Positions 8,405 to 16,131 of a DNA stretch of 46,841 nt are shown one piece after another. Where the stretch lies: NCBI RefSeq assembly GCF_000292525.1, contig NZ_AEYF01000019.1, positions 1 to 46,841 on the forward strand, read 5' to 3'. Made by a program: the position numbers and the translations under genes. Under the pieces are notes generated by a model, which saw only the letters and a list, made by a program, of their open reading frames with translations, made no database searches and was not told where the DNA came from. The first letter of the stretch is position 1. Every line of letters starts with the position of its first letter. The DNA is from Rhizobium sp. CCGE 510 (lineage in GTDB: Bacteria; Pseudomonadota; Alphaproteobacteria; Rhizobiales; Rhizobiaceae).

Positions 8405-9850
8405 CTAATTTTTCAGGAATTTCCGGTGTCCGGATACTTCGGCCCCCGCCTCCGCCGGCAATTGCAGGAAACGCAGCACCGAGACCATGCCGATCGCACC
8501 AACCACGACGAAAGCCCAACGGAAATCGGCAAGGACGGGATTGTCGGCGCCTCTCAGAGCCGCGGCGATATTGAGGACGGCCGCCGCCACCGCGACGCCG
8601 AGCAGCATCGACACCTGTTGCAGCATGCTCGACAGCGTCGAGGCCGAGCTGCGTTGCGCCGGGCCGATATCGGCGAAGGCGAGCGTATTCAGCGCGGTGA
8701 ATTCCATCGACCGCGACAGGCCGGCGAGGAAAAGCAGCGCATAGGTGAAAAGCAGCGGCGTTGCCTGCGAGAGGAAGCCGCAAGCGGCGATCGAAAGTGC
8801 CGCGATCAGCCCGTTGAACACCAGCACGAAGCGAAAGCCGAAGAAGCGCAGGAGCGGCGTCGTCACCGTCTTCATGCCGAGATTGCCGAGGAAATAGACG
8901 AGCAGATAGGTGCCGGCAGCAATCGAACTCAACCCGAAGCCGAGCTGGAACAGCAGAGGCAGCAGGAACGGCGTCGCATTGATCGCCACCCTGCAGGCCG
9001 TACCTGCCGACAGCGTCGACATCGAGAAGGTCTGGACGCGGAAGGCCGAAAGGTCGAGCAGCGGATTGTCGACGGCAAGGAAATGCCGTGTCGCCATCAC
9101 AGACAGCACGATGCCCGCCGCCAGCATTGATATGACGGGCAAAAGCCCGCCTTCCCATTTGACCGAAATCTCCAGGGCGGCGAGCAGGAAGGTCAGCCCT
9201 GCTGCGCTCAGGATGAAGCCGACAAAATCCAACCGGCCAGGATTGGCCTCGCGCTGCTCCGGCACGAAGCGCAGCACCAGCGCCATGCCGAGAATGCCGA
9301 TCGGAATGTTGATGAGGAAGTTCCAGTGCCAGCTGGCATAGGTGGTGATGAAGCCGCCGAGCACAGGGCCGATCACCGGCGCCGTCAGCGCCGGCCAGGT
9401 GATCAACGCGATCGCCTGGACGAGTTCGGACTTGCGAGCATTTTTCAGCACGATGATGCGCCCGACAGGCGTCATCAGCGCGCTGCCCGCGCCCTGGACC
9501 GCGCGCCAGAACACAAATTCCGCCAGGCTGCCGGATAGCCCGCAGAACAGCGAGGCGGCGGTAAAGACGGCGATCGACATCAGGAAGATGCGGCGCGCGC
9601 CGAACCTGTCGCCAAGCCAGCCCGACAACGGAATGAAGGCGGCCATCGTCAGCATGTAGACGGTGATGCCGATACTCATCGACACCGGCTGCACGTTGAA
9701 GCTTGCCGCCATCTGCGGCAGCGAGGTGGCGACGATCGTGCCGTCGAGGATCTGCATGAAGAAGGAAACGGCAACGACCAGCGCCACGATCTTCGCCTGA
9801 CGGCCGCTTGCCGCCTCTTGCCCATTCTCGCTCGTCTCTGCCGTGGTCAT
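8405..9850 (-). CDS. DHA2-type MFS multidrug exporter
   Basis: A 481-residue membrane protein of the drug:proton antiporter-2 (EmrB/QacA-like) family, with about 14 predicted helices. Family motifs are visible: LDGTIVATSLPQMAASF in helix 1, SGWLGDRFGARRIF in the loop 2-3 motif A, and GPVLGGFI in the motif C region. It probably pumps out drugs or other hydrophobic compounds. The chosen ATG at 9850 begins the hydrophilic leader before helix 1; codons upstream to 10282 are outside the gene and include a terminator-like hairpin. No membrane fusion partner (EmrA) is next to it. Confidence 0.9.
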   Translation of the reverse strand: MTTAETSENGQEAASGRQAKIVALVVAVSFFMQILDGTIVATSLPQMAASFNVQPVSMSIGITVYMLTMAAFIPLSGWLGDRFGARRIFLMSIAVFTAASLFCGLSGSLAEFVFWRAVQGAGSALMTPVGRIIVLKNARKSELVQAIALITWPALTAPVIGPVLGGFITTYASWHWNFLINIPIGILGMALVLRFVPEQREANPGRLDFVGFILSAAGLTFLLAALEISVKWEGGLLPVISMLAAGIVLSVMATRHFLAVDNPLLDLSAFRVQTFSMSTLSAGTACRVAINATPFLLPLLFQLGFGLSSIAAGTYLLVYFLGNLGMKTVTTPLLRFFGFRFVLVFNGLIAALSIAACGFLSQATPLLFTYALLFLAGLSRSMEFTALNTLAFADIGPAQRSSASTLSSMLQQVSMLLGVAVAAAVLNIAAALRGADNPVLADFRWAFVVVGAIGMVSVLRFLQLPAEAGAEVSGHRKFLKN

Positions 9851-10035
9851 CGATCTACCAATGAAAAGTCTGGATGCCGCGGCAGGAAAACGGGAGGGAA
9901 GGCGATCGGAGATTTGCCGCGCTGGAGAACGCGGAAACGCGCCGCGCACTGGCTGCATACGCTCGTTAGGCACGGCCGGAAAGGCTAAATCTCGCACTGC
10001 GAGCGAATATTCCCGACACCGGGGGCGATGCGACT

Positions 10036-10170
10036 TTAAGAAAAAGGCCCCGCCGGAGCGAGGCCAAGTTTGAACCGCTCCCGGGAAAACAGGAGCGGCG
10101 TCGAGGTCCATATCCTGCGGCCCATCTCGCAGCGAGGCCAGATTTCCCCGTATCGGTACGCTCGCGAACG
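10036..10170 (-). ncRNA. Candidate small RNA or terminating leader upstream of the MFS gene
   Basis: On the minus strand an intrinsic terminator stands at 10036-10065: an 8-bp stem (GGCCTCGC/GCGGGGCC, one G-U pair) with a 4-base loop, followed by TTTTTCTT. Just upstream is a second hairpin with a 7-bp perfect stem (10075-10098), and further upstream a G+C-rich foldable stretch near 10105-10140. No reading frame ends here, so the signal suggests a short non-coding transcript. The 5' end is a guess. The alternative is a transcription-terminating leader controlling the exporter that starts 186 bases downstream. Confidence 0.45.
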
Positions 10171-10261
10171 AAATTTCCGAGAAGCGATGAAATTGATCCG
10201 CAAAGTCCTCGGCCGCTTGGCGAGTCACCTGTGCAGCGCAGCAACGATTGGCGCTTGCAAT

Positions 10262-10301
10262 GTTTATATAAACTGTTATCACTAAACATATTGCTAAACA
10301 T
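10262..10301. promoter_or_regulatory. Candidate operator/promoter region of the ABC-dha operon
   Basis: An AT-rich island in GC-rich DNA, about 90 bp before the binding-protein gene. It holds a perfect 12-bp palindrome GTTTATATAAAC (10262-10273) and two direct copies of CTAAACAT exactly 12 bp apart (10282-10289 and 10294-10301). Repeats on one helical face are what a sugar-type repressor or activator would bind. The binding protein is unknown. Confidence 0.45.
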
Positions 10302-10389
10302 GATGATTGAGGAGTTCATGTAAGCATTCTCTGAAATGGGTGAACATGCGACGCCGGCGGGGAGCCGGCATTGGTTCTGGGAGGAACTT

Positions 10390-11715
10390 ATGCAGAAAAC
10401 ATCGAAAGCCCTTTTGGGGCTGGCTGCGGCATTTGTCATGTCGTCGGCATTGCCCAATCTCGCCAAAGCCGATGAACTGACGCTGTGCTGGGCCGCCTGG
10501 GACCCCGCCAATGCGCTGGTCGAGCTGTCGAAGGACTTCACCGCCAAGACTGGCACGCAGATGAAGTTCGAATTCGTTCCCTGGACGAGTTATGCCGACC
10601 GCTTCCTCAACGAGCTGAATTCCCATGGCAAGCTCTGCGATCTTATTATTGGCGACAGCCAGTGGATCGGCGGCTCGGCCGAGAACGGCCACTACGTCAA
10701 GCTTAACGACTTCTTCGACAAGGAAGGCATCAAGATGGATGACTTCGTGCCGGCGACGGTCGTCGGCTACTCGGAATGGCCGAAGAACACGCCGAACTAC
10801 TGGGCACTGCCTGCCATGGGCGATGTCGTCGGCTGGACCTACCGCAAGGACTGGTTCGAAAAGCCGGAACTGCAGAAGGAATTCAAAGCGAAATACGGTC
10901 GTGATCTCGCAGCCCCGAAGACCTACGACGAACTGAAGCAGATTGCCGAGTTCTTCCAGAAGCGCGAGATCGACGGCAAGACCGTCTACGGCGCCTCGAT
11001 CTATACCGAGCGCGGCTCCGAAGGCATCACCATGGGCGTCACCAACGTCCTCTACGACTGGGGCTTCCAGTACGAGAACCCGAAGAAGCCTTACGACATG
11101 GAAGGCTTCGTCAACTCGGCCGATGCGGTCAAGGGACTGGAATTCTACAAGTCGCTCTATGATTGCTGCACACCGCCCGGCAGCTCGAATGTCTACATGG
11201 TCGAATCCGCCGATGCCTTCAAATCCGGCCAGGTCGCCATGCAGATGAACTTCGCCTTCACCTGGCCCGGCCTCTACAAGGACGAGAAGGTCGGCGGCGA
11301 CAAGATCGGCTTCTTTCCCAATCCGGCTGAGAAGGCGCATTTCGCCCAGCTCGGCGGACAGGGCATCTCGGTCGTCTCCTATTCCGACAAGAAGGACGCA
11401 GCACTTCAATACATCAAGTGGTTCGCCCAGCCTGACGTTCAGGCCAAGTGGTGGGAACTCGGCGGTTATTCCTGCCTGAATTCCGTCGTCAATGCGCCGG
11501 GCTTTGCCAAGAGCCAGCCCTACGCCCAGGCCTTCCTGGACTCCATGGCGATCGTCAAGGATTTCTGGGCCGAGCCGAGCTATGCCACCCTCCTGCAGGA
11601 CATGCAGAAACGCGTCCATAACTACGTCGTCGCCGGCAACGGCACCGCCAAGGACGCGCTCGACGGTCTGGTGAAGGACTGGGAAGAAGTCTTCAAGGAC
11701 GACGGCAAGATCTAG
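10390..11715 (+). CDS. ABC transporter sugar/polyol-binding protein
   Basis: A 441-residue periplasmic substrate-binding protein of the SBP_bac_1 type (CUT1 family). The ATG at 10390 follows GGGAGGAACTT and opens a textbook signal peptide cleaved near ANLAKADE (residue 28). The mature protein has the usual two-lobe layout. It is the first gene of a long run of co-directional genes for permeases, ATPases and Dha-type kinases. The ligand is therefore probably a compound later phosphorylated by a dihydroxyacetone-kinase-family enzyme: dihydroxyacetone, a tetrulose such as erythrulose, or a related polyol. The exact ligand cannot be read from sequence. Confidence 0.92.
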   Translation: MQKTSKALLGLAAAFVMSSALPNLAKADELTLCWAAWDPANALVELSKDFTAKTGTQMKFEFVPWTSYADRFLNELNSHGKLCDLIIGDSQWIGGSAENGHYVKLNDFFDKEGIKMDDFVPATVVGYSEWPKNTPNYWALPAMGDVVGWTYRKDWFEKPELQKEFKAKYGRDLAAPKTYDELKQIAEFFQKREIDGKTVYGASIYTERGSEGITMGVTNVLYDWGFQYENPKKPYDMEGFVNSADAVKGLEFYKSLYDCCTPPGSSNVYMVESADAFKSGQVAMQMNFAFTWPGLYKDEKVGGDKIGFFPNPAEKAHFAQLGGQGISVVSYSDKKDAALQYIKWFAQPDVQAKWWELGGYSCLNSVVNAPGFAKSQPYAQAFLDSMAIVKDFWAEPSYATLLQDMQKRVHNYVVAGNGTAKDALDGLVKDWEEVFKDDGKI

Positions 11716-11767
11716 TGTCCGATCACAGGACAGGCGGCACCCCTCTGCGCGCCATCCTCACCAGGAT

Positions 11768-11800
11768 GGCGGCCCGGATCGGCAGACGAGCCGGGCCGCC
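11768..11800 (+). promoter_or_regulatory. Intercistronic hairpin after the binding-protein gene
   Basis: A perfect 10-bp stem, GGCGGCCCGG (11768-11777) with CCGGGCCGCC (11791-11800), in the 134-bp gap before the first permease. There is no T run, so it is not a standard terminator. Such hairpins after binding-protein genes commonly shield the upstream message from 3' decay, so that binding protein is made in excess of membrane components. Confidence 0.5.
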
Positions 11801-11849
11801 AGATCTCTCAGATCCCAAACGACCCACATCCCAAAGATCGGGTGAAAAC

Positions 11850-12818
11850 TTGACCATTTCCCATTCCTCCATCGTCGAGAATGCAGTCGATGCGACAGCA
11901 AGGGCAACGCCGGTCTCGGTCGCCCGGCGCGTCCGCGGCCTTTCCGACAGGGCGATCGCCTGGCTGTTCATCGCTCCGGCCATCATCCTGCTGTTGGCGA
12001 TCAATATCTTCCCGCTGATCTGGGCAATCTATCTCTCCTTCACCAATTACCGCGCCAACCGGCCGAATGCGCCGGTCCAGGGCGTCGGCCTTGGAAATTA
12101 CCAGCGCGTTCTGAACGACCCCGATATCTGGCAGGCGATGCAGACCACCGCGCATTTCGTCTTCTGGACCATCCTCCTGCAGACGGTGATCGGCTTCAGC
12201 CTTGCCTATCTGATCGACCGCAAGTTTCGCGGCCATGCCTTCTGGACAACGATCATCCTGATCCCAATGATGCTGTCGCCCGCCGTCGTCGGCAATTTTT
12301 GGCGCTTCCTCTATGAGCCGCAGATCGGCCTCTTCGCCTATGCGGTGTCGCTGGTATCAGGCATTCCGACCTCCGATATCCAGATGCTCGGCAATGTCAC
12401 TCTGGCGCCCTGGGCGATCATCATCGTCGATACTTGGATGTGGACGCCTTATGTGATGCTGATCTGCCTCGCGGGCCTGCGCTCGATCCCCGACTATATC
12501 TACGAGGCCGCCGAGGTCGACCGCGCCTCGCCGTGGCGCCAATTCTGGTCGATCACCGTGCCGATGGCCCTGCCCTTCATCATGCTCGCTGTACTCTTCC
12601 GCGGCATCGAGAATTTCAAGATGTTCGACATGGTGACGCTGCTCACCGGCGGCGGGCCGGGCTCCGTCACCGAGGTCGCCTCGATCACGCTGAAGCGCGT
12701 TGCCTTCGAAAGCTGGGCGACCGGCCGGGCCTCCGCTTTCGCGATCGTCCTCTTCGTCGCGGTGTTCGGCCTCGCCAACATCTATGTCAAGGCATTGAAC
12801 AGGGTGAAGCAACGATGA
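11850..12818 (+). CDS. ABC transporter permease 1 (CUT1)
   Basis: A 322-residue inner-membrane permease with about six helices. The cytoplasmic EAA loop reads EAAEVDRASPWRQFWSITVP; the usual glycine after D is replaced by R. The likely start is TTG at 11850, preceded by GGTGAA; the frame stays open back to a GTG at 11715, but that stretch carries the intercistronic hairpin and looks untranslated. Its stop overlaps the next permease start (ATGA). It forms the channel with the second permease. Confidence 0.9.
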   Translation: MTISHSSIVENAVDATARATPVSVARRVRGLSDRAIAWLFIAPAIILLLAINIFPLIWAIYLSFTNYRANRPNAPVQGVGLGNYQRVLNDPDIWQAMQTTAHFVFWTILLQTVIGFSLAYLIDRKFRGHAFWTTIILIPMMLSPAVVGNFWRFLYEPQIGLFAYAVSLVSGIPTSDIQMLGNVTLAPWAIIIVDTWMWTPYVMLICLAGLRSIPDYIYEAAEVDRASPWRQFWSITVPMALPFIMLAVLFRGIENFKMFDMVTLLTGGGPGSVTEVASITLKRVAFESWATGRASAFAIVLFVAVFGLANIYVKALNRVKQR

Positions 12819-13768
12819 GCGCCGCCAACTCAGCCCATTCGGTCGTCGTACCGAGCCTCACCAGCAAGCGCATCGCCGGCACCATCGTCGTCGTCTATGC
12901 GCTGATCACCCTCATCCCGCTCGTCTGGATCTTCCTGACCAGCATCAAGTCGCCGCCGGATTCGATCAGCTATCCCCCCAAGATCGTCTTCACCCCGTCG
13001 CTCGAAGGTTATTGCAACCTGTTCACCACGCGCACGCGGCAGACGCCGGACTATATCGCCTCGCTACCGGCGCCTGTCGGCACCTGCGAGGAGGTGACGC
13101 GCAAGCGCAATATGGTAATCGCCGGTCCGTCGAATTTCCTGCCGCGCTTCATCAATTCGCTGGTGATCGCCTTCGGCTCCACCTTCCTCGCGGTTTTACT
13201 CGGCACGCTCGCCGCCTATGGCTTCTCGCGCTTCAAGGTGCCGCTCGCCGACGACCTGCTGTTCTTCATCCTGTCGACGCGCATGATGCCGCCGATTGCC
13301 GTCGCCATCCCGATCTACCTGATGTATCGCGAGCTCGGCCTGTCGGACACGGCCGTGGGTATGATCCTGCTCTATACCGCCGTCAACGTCTCGCTCGCCG
13401 TCTGGCTGCTCAAGGGTTTCATCGACGAAATCCCGCGCGAATACGAGGAAGCGGCGATGATCGACGGCTATACGCGGCTGCAGGCCTTCCGCAAGGTGGT
13501 GCTGCCGCAGGCCACCACGGGCATTGCCGCCACCGCAATATTCTGCCTGATCTTCGCCTGGAACGAATATGCCTTCGCAGCCCTTCTGACCTCGGGCGAG
13601 GCCCAGACCGCGCCGCCCTTCATCCCGACGATCATCGGCGAAGGCGGACAGGACTGGCCGGCGGTGGCCGCCGGCACGACGATCTTCCTGATCCCAATCC
13701 TCGTCTTCACGATTCTCCTGCGCAAGCAGCTGCTGCGCGGCATCACCTTCGGAGCCGTCCGCAAATGA
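12815..13768 (+). CDS. ABC transporter permease 2 (CUT1)
   Basis: A 317-residue permease with six predicted helices and a canonical EAA loop (EEAAMIDGYTRLQAFRKVVLP). Between helices 1 and 2 it carries an unusually long periplasmic loop (about residues 50-105) with two cysteines (C66-region YCNLF and GTCEEVT) that could pair. The ATG overlaps the stop of permease 1 and its own stop overlaps the next small gene, so translation is coupled through the block. Confidence 0.92.
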   Translation: MSAANSAHSVVVPSLTSKRIAGTIVVVYALITLIPLVWIFLTSIKSPPDSISYPPKIVFTPSLEGYCNLFTTRTRQTPDYIASLPAPVGTCEEVTRKRNMVIAGPSNFLPRFINSLVIAFGSTFLAVLLGTLAAYGFSRFKVPLADDLLFFILSTRMMPPIAVAIPIYLMYRELGLSDTAVGMILLYTAVNVSLAVWLLKGFIDEIPREYEEAAMIDGYTRLQAFRKVVLPQATTGIAATAIFCLIFAWNEYAFAALLTSGEAQTAPPFIPTIIGEGGQDWPAVAAGTTIFLIPILVFTILLRKQLLRGITFGAVRK

Positions 13769-13977
13769 GCCATCTGATCGAAACACGCAGCCCTGTCCGC
13801 CCGAAACGGCCGTTCTTCCTGCGCCGCGGCCCGATGGAGACCATCGCCACCGTGCTGATCGGCCTCGGCTTCCTGATGCTGTTCCAGCCCTTCCTGCTGG
13901 TGCTCTACACCTATTCGCTGGTCACCCTGCTTGCAGGAACCGTCATGTTCATCATCGTTTCGAAATTCCCGGAGTGA
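13765..13977 (+). CDS. Small two-helix membrane protein of the ABC operon
   Basis: A 70-residue protein with a basic N-terminus (residues 1-24) and two predicted membrane helices (about 25-45 and 47-66). It overlaps the permease stop by ATGA and ends 3 bp before the first ATPase gene. The rhizobial glycerol ABC operon (glpSTPQUV) also contains a small membrane protein and two ATPases, so this may be the equivalent accessory subunit; that is inference from layout, not sequence identity. Confidence 0.75.
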   Translation: MSHLIETRSPVRPKRPFFLRRGPMETIATVLIGLGFLMLFQPFLLVLYTYSLVTLLAGTVMFIIVSKFPE

Positions 13978-13980
13978 ACC

Positions 13981-15078
13981 ATGGCGGACATCCGGATCGA
14001 CAATCTCCGCAAGGAATTCGGCAGCTTCGTCGCCGTTCAGGATTCGAGCTTCACCGTCCACGACGGCGAGTTCCTGGCGCTGCTCGGGCCTTCCGGCTGC
14101 GGCAAAACGACGACGCTTCGCATGATCGCCGGTCTCGAGCTGCCGAGCAGCGGCAAGATTTATCTCGACGGCGAGGACGTTACGTTCAACCGCGCCAGCG
14201 CCCGCGACATTGCCTTCGTCTTCCAGCTCTTCGCACTCTACCCGCATATGAACGTCCGCAGGAATATCGGTTTCCCGCTGCTGTCGCAGGGCATGGCCAA
14301 TGCCGAAATCCGTCAGCGTGTCGAAGAGACCGCTCGGCTGCTGCAGATCGACCATATTCTAAACCGCTCGGTCTCGGGCCTGGCCGGTGGCGACCGGCAG
14401 CGCGTGGCGCTCGGCCGCGCCATCGTCCGGCGGCCGAAATGCTTTCTGATGGACGAGCCGCTCGGCACGCTCGACGCCGAGTTCCGCGAGATCATGGTCC
14501 ATGAGCTGCGCGAACTGCACAACCGCATTCACGCCACAACCGTTTACGTCACCCATGACCAGCACGAGGCGATGGCGATGGCCGACAAGATCGCCGTCAT
14601 GAACCATGGCGTCATCGAGCAGTTCGGCACACCGCAGGAAATCTATGCAAAGCCGGCGACTATGTATGTCGCCGATTTCATCGGCTCGCCGCCGATGAAC
14701 TTCATGCGCTTCACCTCCGGCCTGAAAAGCGGCGACCGCTCCATCCTGCTCGACGGCGTCGATGTCGTCGTTCCCGAGATCCACGAGGACATGGCCGAAA
14801 GCGAACTGGCGCTCGGCGTGCGGCCGGAGCATATCCGCTTCAGCGACGCCTCGCGGCTGCGCGGCGCCGTCTATGGCAGCGAATATCTCGGCACCAACCA
14901 GGTCGTGGCTGTAGAAACCCCTGGTGGACTGATCAAGGCACGTGTTCCCGCCAATCGCAGCTTCCGGATCGGCGAAACCGTCGGCCTCGAATTCAGCCCG
15001 GAAAAACTCGCGCTCTTCGACTGCACGTCCGGCCGTGCGGTGCCATCCCAGCTCTATCAGGAGACCCGGCATGGCTGA
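13981..15078 (+). CDS. ABC transporter ATPase 1, divergent signature motif
   Basis: A 365-residue ATP-binding subunit of the MalK/UgpC type with a C-terminal regulatory TOBE-like domain (about residues 240-365). Walker [10 protein letters not shown], Walker B CFLMDEP and the switch histidine (YVTHDQ) are intact. The ABC signature is LAGGD rather than LSGGQ, and the D-loop reads LGTLDA. It probably pairs with the second, canonical ATPase as a heterodimer with two unequal ATP sites. It starts 3 bp after the small membrane protein and overlaps the next gene by 8 bases. Confidence 0.92.
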   Translation: MADIRIDNLRKEFGSFVAVQDSSFTVHDGEFLALLGPSGCGKTTTLRMIAGLELPSSGKIYLDGEDVTFNRASARDIAFVFQLFALYPHMNVRRNIGFPLLSQGMANAEIRQRVEETARLLQIDHILNRSVSGLAGGDRQRVALGRAIVRRPKCFLMDEPLGTLDAEFREIMVHELRELHNRIHATTVYVTHDQHEAMAMADKIAVMNHGVIEQFGTPQEIYAKPATMYVADFIGSPPMNFMRFTSGLKSGDRSILLDGVDVVVPEIHEDMAESELALGVRPEHIRFSDASRLRGAVYGSEYLGTNQVVAVETPGGLIKARVPANRSFRIGETVGLEFSPEKLALFDCTSGRAVPSQLYQETRHG

Positions 15079-16078
15079 TGTCATCCTCAGGAACCTCGCC
15101 AAACGCTTCGGCGATACCCAGGCCTTGGCCAACCTCGATCTTTCGATCCGCGACGGCGAGTTCGTCGTGCTGCTCGGTCCCACAGGTGCCGGCAAGACCA
15201 CGACGCTGCGGCTGATCGCCGGCCTTGAAAGGCCGGATAGCGGCCGCATCGAGATCGGCGGCCGCGATGTCGCCGCAGAAGCACCCGCCGAACGCGACGT
15301 CGCCTTCGTCTTCCAGCAATATTCGCTCTATCCGCACATGACGGTTTACGAGAACCTCGCCTTTCCGCTGAAGGCGCCTGTGCGCAAACTGAGTGCGGAG
15401 GAGATCGACCGGCGCGTGCGCGAGGTCGCGCGCATGGTCCGGATCGACCACAAACTGGAGAACCGCTCGACCAGGCTTTCCGGCGGCGAGATGCAGCGTG
15501 TCGCGATCGGCCGCGCGCTGGTGCGCCGGCCGGCGATCTATCTGATGGACGAGCCACTCTCCTCTCTCGACGCCAAGCTGCGCGCCGAACTGCGCCTGGA
15601 GCTGAAGCGCATCCAGAAGGAACTGGGCTCGACGCTGCTTTATGTCACCCACGACCAGGTGGAAGCCATGACCATGGCCGATCGCATCGGCATTGTCGCC
15701 GAGGGGCGGCTGATGCAGGTGGGAACGCCGCGCGAAATCTATGGCAATCCCGCCAACCTGCACGTCGCCGCCCGCCTCGGCCAGCCGCACATCAACCTTC
15801 TGCCGGCGGACCTGCTTCCGGGCGGCCAGCCGCCGGCCGGCACGAAGACCGTCGGCGCCCGCACCGAACATCTGGACATCATCGTCGGCAAGGATGCCAA
15901 TGCCGAGATCGACTGGATCGAGCATCTCGGCGACCAGAACCATCTGCACATCAGGGCCGGCAATCACAAGCTGGTCACACTTGCAGATCCATATCTGGCG
16001 ATCGCGCCGGGCGATCGGATCAGCCTGACGCTGCGCGATCCGCTTTATTTCGATGCGGCTGGACAGCGCCTTTCCTGA
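15071..16078 (+). CDS. ABC transporter ATPase 2
   Basis: A 335-residue ATP-binding subunit. Walker A is GPTGAGKTT, the signature is LSGGE, Walker B is YLMDEP and the switch region is YVTHDQVEAMTMADRI. A C-terminal regulatory domain follows (about residues 235-335). It starts at the ATG at 15071, inside the end of ATPase 1, so the two are made together. With ATPase 1 it should power the two permeases. A 53-bp gap leads to the first kinase gene. Confidence 0.94.
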   Translation: MADVILRNLAKRFGDTQALANLDLSIRDGEFVVLLGPTGAGKTTTLRLIAGLERPDSGRIEIGGRDVAAEAPAERDVAFVFQQYSLYPHMTVYENLAFPLKAPVRKLSAEEIDRRVREVARMVRIDHKLENRSTRLSGGEMQRVAIGRALVRRPAIYLMDEPLSSLDAKLRAELRLELKRIQKELGSTLLYVTHDQVEAMTMADRIGIVAEGRLMQVGTPREIYGNPANLHVAARLGQPHINLLPADLLPGGQPPAGTKTVGARTEHLDIIVGKDANAEIDWIEHLGDQNHLHIRAGNHKLVTLADPYLAIAPGDRISLTLRDPLYFDAAGQRLS

Positions 16079-16131
16079 CCGGCAAACAGGCATGACGACG
16101 GCATGAAAAACAAACAGACGGGTCTCAATCG

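Noticed and set aside
9851..10282. N-terminal extension of the MFS exporter
   Set aside because: The added residues have no transporter features and run through the terminator hairpin at 10036-10065.
10294..11619. A 441-codon open frame on the minus strand
   Set aside because: Antisense to the binding-protein gene, which has a signal peptide, ribosome-binding site and operon context.
12434..12814. Upstream extension of the second permease frame
   Set aside because: It overlaps permease 1 in another frame and gives arginine-rich sequence; the ATG at 12815 with ATGA overlap is the real start.
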